Below, piece by piece: positions 58,783-64,000 of a stretch of DNA of 64,000 bases (its first letter is position 1; each line of letters opens with the position of its first letter). The translations under genes and the position numbers were made by a program. The notes under the pieces were generated by a model. It ran no database searches, was not told the DNA's origin, and saw only the letters and a list, made by a program, of their open reading frames with translations. Source of the DNA: Chloroflexota bacterium (GTDB lineage Bacteria > Chloroflexota > Anaerolineae > Aggregatilineales > Phototrophicaceae); assembly GCA_026707745.1 (NCBI GenBank), contig JAPOWG010000037.1:1-64000 (forward strand), read 5' to 3'.

Positions 58783-59553
58783 TTAAAAGCCAGTTACCGC
58801 CATACTTGTTAGTAGAAAGATTAGACCGGCGCTAATGCGCGCGACAAGCACGGATAAGCTGGAACCGGTGTGCACCTTGAGCAAGCTAAAGGCGAGACAG
58901 ACGGAAAATGGATAGGCGAGCCCATGCCAAAGGGCGCTGTAAACGGTTTGCCAGGGCGCGAAAAACACGATCAGGTGGAGCAGCACGAATACGAGACAGG
59001 CCGCAACAAGTCCGCGCCAGGGACCCAGCGCCCAGCGCAGCGATGGCAAGAGCAGGGCTTGGAATACCAGTGTTTCCGCCAATGGCTGCAGGAATACCAA
59101 AAACGAGGCCGCGACGATGAGGCCAATTGGTCTTCCTGCGCCGATGCCATAAACCTCCGGCAGGGGCAGGAACTGGCCGCTGGGCAGGCTGATGATCAAA
59201 TTGATGAAGAGCGAGATCGCCACGCCAAGCAGTGCCATGAGCGGCAGTGGAGGACCACGCCTGCTCAGGCGGAGGGACTGCCAACTGTCCGGGTTGCCGC
59301 GTCGGTTGATGAGGACAAAAAGGGCTGTGGCGCCCATGCCAAGCGCCCAACTCAGCATGAGCAGATCGGGGGTGGCTTGCTGGCTGCCCAGCAAGAGCGA
59401 TGCCAGGGCGGGCCCGATCACGATCAGGCAGACTAGCATCGCCACAAGGATCAGCGTCGCGGTGAGGAGACTCCAGGGCGGGGCGGACTCCTCGGGCAAT
59501 GAGAGCTTTTGCATCAAGCTCAATTCTCGTCTTTCGCGGTGATCGGATGTCAT
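58783..59553 (-). CDS. CPBP-family intramembrane protein (degenerate glutamate motif)
   Basis: The 256-residue protein has about seven hydrophobic segments. The CPBP-type motif region reads QPLAETLVFQALLLPSL, and further His are in VLLHLIVFF and ALWHGLAYP. In active CPBP (Abi) proteases the first motif is EExxxR; here Ala replaces the first Glu and Gln follows Phe, so proteolytic activity is doubtful. ATG 59553 has AGGA eight bases upstream. Members act in prenylated-protein processing or as immunity proteins; this one may be a non-proteolytic variant. Confidence 0.7.
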   Translation of the reverse strand: MTSDHRERRELSLMQKLSLPEESAPPWSLLTATLILVAMLVCLIVIGPALASLLLGSQQATPDLLMLSWALGMGATALFVLINRRGNPDSWQSLRLSRRGPPLPLMALLGVAISLFINLIISLPSGQFLPLPEVYGIGAGRPIGLIVAASFLVFLQPLAETLVFQALLLPSLRWALGPWRGLVAACLVFVLLHLIVFFAPWQTVYSALWHGLAYPFSVCLAFSLLKVHTGSSLSVLVARISAGLIFLLTSMAVTGF

Positions 59554-59590
59554 TGCCCGGTCCTGGAATGCGATTTTGCGCTCACTGAGA

Positions 59591-60784
59591 TTAGGAACGC
59601 AAGACCTCTTCATAAACGGCTAGCGTCTCTTGGGCGGTCTTTCGCCAGGAATACTTGCTGGCCAGCGCCAAACCTTGATTAATCATGGTCTCGCGCAAGG
59701 GTTGCTGTATCAGCAAGGCGATGATTGCGCCCGCCATCTCCCGAGCATTATCTACCATATAAACGGCATCTTCCAGCACTTCTTCGAAGACGAGGGCGTT
59801 CGACGTGACGACCGGCGTACCGGAGGCAAGCGCTTCCAAAGCTGTCAGACCAAAGCCTTCGTACATGCTCGGGAAGGCGAAGACATCGGCCAGACGATAG
59901 AGCGACGGTTTGTCTTCTTCATCGACAAAGCCGATCCAACGCACATAGTCGTCTATGTTGAGTTTACTGCTGTATTTCCTCAAGTCAGGGAAAAGTTGAT
60001 CGTCCCATGCGGGTTCGCGCCCGGCGATCACGAGCGGAAAGGCGTCGCCGTCGGCTTCTGCGACGTAGGTATAGGCCAGCAGAAGCATATTGACTTGCTT
60101 GCGCAAGTCGAAGCCGCCCAGATAGAGCACAAAGCGCTCGGGCAGATCGTATTTCTCGCGAACGGCGGCGTCGCGCTCGTTGCCCAAACGGGGATGAAAA
60201 CCTGCGTCATGAGACAGGTACGTGACGCTGATCTTGCCTTCCGGAATGCCCAGGTATTCTTCAATATCGAGTTTGGCGGTTTCGCTGATGGTGATGATGT
60301 GATTGCTGCCGCGCGCCGCTACGCTGACCAGAGAGGTATACAGGCTGGTCAGGGGGCCGCGACTATAAACGGGAAATTGCAGGGGGATGACGTCGAGCAC
60401 GGTCGTTACTAGCTTGGCCGGACAGCTGAGCGGCGGAGCCCAGTAGGGCACATGGGCGATATCGGCGCCGATATCGCGCGCCGCCCGTGGAAATGACCTT
60501 TGCTCGAAGAAGACTTTTGCCAACCCTCTCGAATTCCCCCCTCGGTCCCCGCGCCTCAGGGAGGGCGGGATTCCCAAAGCATTGGGGGGAAGGCCAAAGT
60601 CCCGTGTCTTGATGATGTTGACGGAAGCGGGCACATCGCCCGGCTCTTGGATATGCGGGGGCAGGATCAGTGAAAGTTGCAGATCCGGCGATACTTTTTT
60701 GAGATTGGCGACCAGGTGACGAAGATACTGTCCGCTGCCGGTTGATTGTTGGGCCCAAAACCAGCCGTTGATGGCGACGTGCAT
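59591..60784 (-). CDS. GT4-type glycosyltransferase with an in-frame repeat insertion
   Basis: This 397-residue GT-B enzyme has the N-terminal GSGQYLRHLVANL loop and VVTTVLDVIPLQFP. The C-terminal nucleotide-sugar half includes KISVTYLSHDAGFHP, FVLYLGGFDLRKQVNMLL, and PSMYEGFGLTALEALASGTPVVTSNALVFEEVLEDAV with the E-x7-E pattern. Residues about 65-87 (LPPNALGIPPSLRRGDRGGN) are encoded by a palindromic repeat inserted between strands. It probably builds a surface glycan, in a locus with the sugar epimerase gene 72 bp upstream. Acceptor unknown. Confidence 0.87.
   Translation of the reverse strand: MHVAINGWFWAQQSTGSGQYLRHLVANLKKVSPDLQLSLILPPHIQEPGDVPASVNIIKTRDFGLPPNALGIPPSLRRGDRGGNSRGLAKVFFEQRSFPRAARDIGADIAHVPYWAPPLSCPAKLVTTVLDVIPLQFPVYSRGPLTSLYTSLVSVAARGSNHIITISETAKLDIEEYLGIPEGKISVTYLSHDAGFHPRLGNERDAAVREKYDLPERFVLYLGGFDLRKQVNMLLLAYTYVAEADGDAFPLVIAGREPAWDDQLFPDLRKYSSKLNIDDYVRWIGFVDEEDKPSLYRLADVFAFPSMYEGFGLTALEALASGTPVVTSNALVFEEVLEDAVYMVDNAREMAGAIIALLIQQPLRETMINQGLALASKYSWRKTAQETLAVYEEVLRS
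60524..60592. repeat. palindromic GGGGACCGAGGGG repeat inside a glycosyltransferase gene
   Basis: This 69-bp insertion adds 23 codons without a frameshift. It shares GGGGACCGAGGGG with the insertion at 40084-40230, in the same reading frame, so both encode GDRGG. Confidence 0.65.
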
Positions 60785-60856
60785 ATTGCCTCTCGGGACT
60801 TGATTCCGCCCCTATTGTACTGGAGCGCCGCGGATTACATAAACGGGAAGGCGCGC

Positions 60857-61837
60857 TTAGGCCGGGAACATCTCGGCCTGATAATAGGCGATGATCTGGT
60901 CGATGGTCTCGTCCAGCGAGGTCGTGGGCTGCCAATCAATAGCCCCCCGGATTTTCTTGATGCAGGGCACGCGCCGGCGGAAGTCCTCGAAACCGGGCTG
61001 CTTATATGCCTGATCGTAGGGAACGAGCTTGATCTCCGAGGCGCTGTCGGCGCGGTCGCGAATGCGCTGCGCGAGTTCCAGGATGCTGATTTCTTCGTTG
61101 CTGCCGATATTGTAGAGTTGACCGATTGTCGCTTCGCTTTCCGCCAGGTTTTGAATCGCGCACACGATATCGTAGACATTGCCGAAGCAGCGTTGTTGCC
61201 GGCCATCCCCGTAGACCTGAATCGGTTCATTTGCCAGCGCCCAGCGCACAAAGCGCGGCACGACCATGCCGTATTGACCGACCTGACGCGGACCCACAGT
61301 ATTAAAGAGGCGAAAGAGCGTGATGGGCAAGCCGACTTCGGCGTGATAGGCAAAGGCCAGGAATTCGTCAACGGCTTTGGAGGCGGCATAGCTCCAGCGG
61401 CTGCGCACGGTGGGTCCGGAAAGCGTGTCGTCGTCCTCGCGGAAAGGGAAGCTGACGCCTTTGCCATAAACCTCGGATGTGGATGCGATCATGATACGGC
61501 GGCGATAGCGGCTGGCGGTTTTAAGCATGGTTTCGGTTCCGCCGATGTTGACCTCGATGGTATTGATCGGGCGGTCGATGATGTTGCTGACGCCGACAGC
61601 GGCGGCAAGATGAAAGATGATATCACATTCGCTGACCAGGCGGTCGATCACGTGGATGTTGCGGATATCTTCAATGGCATAGCTGAAGTTGGGGTTGCTC
61701 GCGAGGTGTTCAATGTTACCCAGCCGTCCGGTAGAGAGATTGTCGATGACGGTCACCTTATAACCGCTTTTTAGCAGCCGCTCCGAGAGGTGGCTGCCGA
61801 TGAAACCAGCGCCGCCGGTGATCAACGCGCGTATCAT
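60857..61837 (-). CDS. NAD-dependent sugar epimerase/dehydratase (SDR)
   Basis: This 326-residue extended SDR has the NAD-binding GGAGFIGSHL (8-17), DNLSTGRLGNIEHL, the catalytic Ser in ASTSEVYG, Tyr-x3-Lys in WSYAASK, FNTVGPRQVGQYGMVVPRF and the VYDIVCAI region. It fits UDP-glucose 4-epimerase or UDP-glucuronate decarboxylase-like enzymes, making activated sugars. With the adjacent glycosyltransferase it forms a small glycan-building pair. The product sugar is not decided by sequence. Confidence 0.88.
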   Translation of the reverse strand: MIRALITGGAGFIGSHLSERLLKSGYKVTVIDNLSTGRLGNIEHLASNPNFSYAIEDIRNIHVIDRLVSECDIIFHLAAAVGVSNIIDRPINTIEVNIGGTETMLKTASRYRRRIMIASTSEVYGKGVSFPFREDDDTLSGPTVRSRWSYAASKAVDEFLAFAYHAEVGLPITLFRLFNTVGPRQVGQYGMVVPRFVRWALANEPIQVYGDGRQQRCFGNVYDIVCAIQNLAESEATIGQLYNIGSNEEISILELAQRIRDRADSASEIKLVPYDQAYKQPGFEDFRRRVPCIKKIRGAIDWQPTTSLDETIDQIIAYYQAEMFPA

Positions 61838-61937
61838 TCCTGGTCCTTTCCTGAGGGTCGAATGCCGCTGCCAACAGCGAATTATACACTTGAAAGGCGG
61901 GCTGTGCTTAGCCCGATCTGCGCCGCTTGGCCGGGCG

Positions 61938-62735
61938 TTACTGTCGGCGAGCCAAATACAGCAATGCGACGGTCTCCCGTATAATCTCCCCGCTGAATTC
62001 CCTGTTGATGACCGCCTCGATTCTCGCCAACAATCGTTCCCGTTTGCCAGCGTCCAGTGACCGATGGTCAGAGAAGGTGCCGAGCAAGTCCCTGTATGCC
62101 GCGGCGCTGTACTCTATGGTCACATAGTGCTTTCGCACAAGCAGGTCGCCAAATAATCCGCTGGCGGTGATGAGTTCGTGGTATTCGGTGCGTACCTCTT
62201 CGGGGCGGGGCGGCGGAGAAAAGTCCCGCGCCAGCTCCGGAGCGACGCGCTCATACACGCCTTGCAGCGGCTCGCGATAGGGACGACTGAGATCGGTCAG
62301 CGCGGGTCTATGCCAGAAAAGCGCCAGCGCAGCGCCCGGCTTGAGCAGGTCGCGCGCCTTTTGAAAGCGGATTGCCGGATCGATCCAGTGAAAAGCCGTC
62401 GCCGACAGCAGCAGGTCGTAAGTCTCGCGGGGCAGCGAGAGCGTCTCGAAGTCGGCGCATATGATGTTGGCTTTGGGGAAAGCCGACAGCTTCTGGCGGG
62501 CGATCGCCGCCATTTGCGCCCCAAGCTCGACGGCGTCAATGGCGTATCCGCGCCGGGCCATGGGGGTAGTGGCTTGGCCCGTGCCGCAGCCGACTTCGAG
62601 CAGGCGCGTGTTCTCATCAAGCCGCGCGTAAGACTCGATGTCGTCGAAGAGGGCTTCGGGGTAGGGCGGGCGGGCGCTGTCGTAAAGACTTGCGGCGCCG
62701 TCATAGCTGTTGCGGCGATGCCGGTTTTCGCTCAT
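61938..62735 (-). CDS. class I SAM-dependent methyltransferase
   Basis: This 265-residue methyltransferase has motif I LLEVGCGTGQATTPMARRG near residue 45, VELGAQMAAIARQKL, and DLLLSATAFHWIDPAIRFQKARDLLKPGAALALFW, typical of the UbiE/trans-aconitate-type small-molecule group. GAGG lies before ATG 62735. The C-terminal helices (SAAAYRDLLGTFSDHRSLDAGKRERLLARIEAVI) are typical of this group. The acceptor is unknown. It follows a CrtC/AttH-like gene eight bases downstream, so the two are co-transcribed. Confidence 0.88.
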   Translation of the reverse strand: MSENRHRRNSYDGAASLYDSARPPYPEALFDDIESYARLDENTRLLEVGCGTGQATTPMARRGYAIDAVELGAQMAAIARQKLSAFPKANIICADFETLSLPRETYDLLLSATAFHWIDPAIRFQKARDLLKPGAALALFWHRPALTDLSRPYREPLQGVYERVAPELARDFSPPPRPEEVRTEYHELITASGLFGDLLVRKHYVTIEYSAAAYRDLLGTFSDHRSLDAGKRERLLARIEAVINREFSGEIIRETVALLYLARRQ

Positions 62736-62743
62736 GTTAGGCC

Positions 62744-63907
62744 TCAGAAACGGTTTTGCATGGACTCTACATAGCCGGTGAGTTCGGCGTAGCCATTTCC
62801 GCTGACGTCGCCGCTGACCCGCACGGCGCCTTCCCAATACTGTATGCCCGCGCTATGCAGTTCCTGGTCGGCTAGCAAGGGCGCGACGCTGAATCGGAAG
62901 CCGTCATCGCCCAGGACTTGAACGTCCCAGCCGGCCGGATAGTCGGCGTCGGTATGTGGACTGCGCCAGGTGTCCGTGACAGATATGTTGAAATCGGCCG
63001 CGTCAAGGGCACGCGTGCCCCCGTCCGGATAAACCAGCAGCCCGCCAAAGGCGGGCTCTACGCCTCCATCAATCTGGCGGATCTGCCCGATCATGAGCTC
63101 GCTGTCATCCTCGAAGATCAAACCGAACCAATCCCAACCTTGCGCCCCGTCGCCCAGGGCGCTGGTGCTGAATTCATGGTCCATCCAGGTATTGCCGCTG
63201 ACTGTGAAGGTCTCCGCGCCGACAGTTATGGCGCCGCTCGTGATCAGGCGCGTCAGACTATAATAGTAACTGGCATTACCAATCTCTTTGCTCTTGGGGC
63301 TGAGTCCCTTATCGCCTTGCAGCGCCGGCGGCTTGATCTGGGTTAGTGTCAGATCCAGCGCGAAGTCGTCGCTGGCAGCGAGGATGCGCTGGCGCGTGGC
63401 GTCATCGTTTTCGGCGACGACTTGCCAGTCTTCCAGCCAGACACGATAGCGCGCCATCTGTTCGCTGGGGGCCGCGCCGGCCAGGCCAGCGCCGCCGCGG
63501 CTAAAGCGTTGGTCATGATAAAAGCGTCCCGCGGCGATATCGCTGACGGTGAAATGCGCCATATAGATGTCCCTGGTGCGGAATTCTGAAGAGGAGTTCG
63601 CGTCCAATGGCGATATCGCGCGGCGAAAGATGGTGAACTGGAAGCCGAAGCGTCGACCGTCATCGGTCGCCAGAACCCCGGTGTAATACCACCATTCCGT
63701 TTGAAATTCGGGGTGCGGGCCGTGATCGCGCGGGAATTGCCAATCCCAGGGTTCAATGGCGCGGGCGAAGCCGCTGGGGTCTTGGGGCGGCGCTTCAAAT
63801 TGCGTGCGCGCCTCTAGCGCGCTGCCGTTAAGGGGTTCGATCAAGCTGATGCCGAAAATGAGGACCAGCCCGATCAGGAACAGGGATAAGACGATGCGCC
63901 AGTTCAC
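62744..63907 (-). CDS. CrtC/AttH-like (hydroxyneurosporene synthase domain) membrane-anchored protein
   Basis: The 387-residue product has one N-terminal transmembrane helix (LSLFLIGLVLIFGISL) and then two lipocalin-like halves. The first half has WDWQFPRDHGPHPEFQTEWWYYTGVL, the conserved motif of AttH and CrtC, and the second has GNTWMDHEFSTSALGDGAQGWDWFGLIFEDD. CrtC hydrates carotenoids, while AttH-like proteins are often linked with lipoprotein-type ABC exporters; no carotenoid gene is seen here. GTG 63907 is preferred because AGG lies seven bases upstream; a TTG at 63922 is an alternative. The final bases to 64000 show nothing. Confidence 0.78.
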   Translation of the reverse strand: MNWRIVLSLFLIGLVLIFGISLIEPLNGSALEARTQFEAPPQDPSGFARAIEPWDWQFPRDHGPHPEFQTEWWYYTGVLATDDGRRFGFQFTIFRRAISPLDANSSSEFRTRDIYMAHFTVSDIAAGRFYHDQRFSRGGAGLAGAAPSEQMARYRVWLEDWQVVAENDDATRQRILAASDDFALDLTLTQIKPPALQGDKGLSPKSKEIGNASYYYSLTRLITSGAITVGAETFTVSGNTWMDHEFSTSALGDGAQGWDWFGLIFEDDSELMIGQIRQIDGGVEPAFGGLLVYPDGGTRALDAADFNISVTDTWRSPHTDADYPAGWDVQVLGDDGFRFSVAPLLADQELHSAGIQYWEGAVRVSGDVSGNGYAELTGYVESMQNRF

Positions 63908-64000
63908 GATGCCGCCTTGCAAAGACTCGATCCTGATATCACTCGCCGATTATGCTTGAGATCCCGGCGGGCGGCAAGGTATGCCTGGTCATGGTAAACA

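Overview
The window looks like a chromosomal segment of a Chloroflexota bacterium, probably class Anaerolineae or a relative. This is an inference from style, not from a marker gene. The signs are Thr-Pro-rich linkers in front of SH3b domains, a MutL/GlmL-type ATPase encoded in a membrane-protein operon, several sugar ABC transporters with type I signal peptides, abundant FAD oxidoreductases and Nudix enzymes, and many short palindromic repeats between genes. No rRNA, tRNA, CRISPR array, transposase or phage module was seen.

Layout. 1-3.4 kb: a partial NTF2-like gene diverges from an operon of a tandem SnoaL-like protein and a monomeric sarcosine-oxidase-type flavoenzyme, followed by an Asp/Glu racemase; a perfect LacI-type operator lies in the divergent region. 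3.7-9 kb: a secreted propeller protein, a BMP-family binding protein, a methyltransferase interrupted by two adjacent in-frame UGA codons, and a secreted SH3b protein. 9-10.3 kb is a gene-free stretch of decayed repeats. 10.3-22 kb: a MocR regulator, a small coiled-coil protein, an FkbM methyltransferase, two paralogous TPR membrane proteins, Nudix, LysE, a TPR protein with a Cys/His tail, and a Zn/Cd P-type ATPase. 22-29 kb: housekeeping and small-molecule enzymes (RimI, YCII, nitrilase, SMP-30, DAO-type oxidase, Nudix, DinB, OsmC).

29-35 kb is a complete sugar ABC importer with duplicated binding proteins. 35-42 kb: a radical-SAM/HhH DNA-metabolism protein behind an SOS-like promoter, a thymidylate kinase fusion, a Tat-exported amidase, pterin dehydratase, a glycosyltransferase, flavin reductase and MscL. 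42.5-47.8 kb is an accessory island: four tandem coiled-coil micro-genes and a 41-residue membrane peptide, then an FRG-domain protein next to an MmeI-like restriction-modification enzyme. 48.2-54.2 kb is a five-gene operon of four membrane proteins and the MutL-like ATPase. 54.2-57.7 kb is a second sugar ABC importer. 57.9-63.9 kb holds MBL and CPBP proteins, a glycosyltransferase plus sugar epimerase, a methyltransferase and a CrtC/AttH-like protein.

The strongest leads are the candidate Sec-Sec methyltransferase with a SECIS-like hairpin, the coiled-coil micro-gene family, the MutL-like/membrane operon, the SOS-type leaderless promoter, and palindromic repeats inserted in frame into two glycosyltransferase genes.
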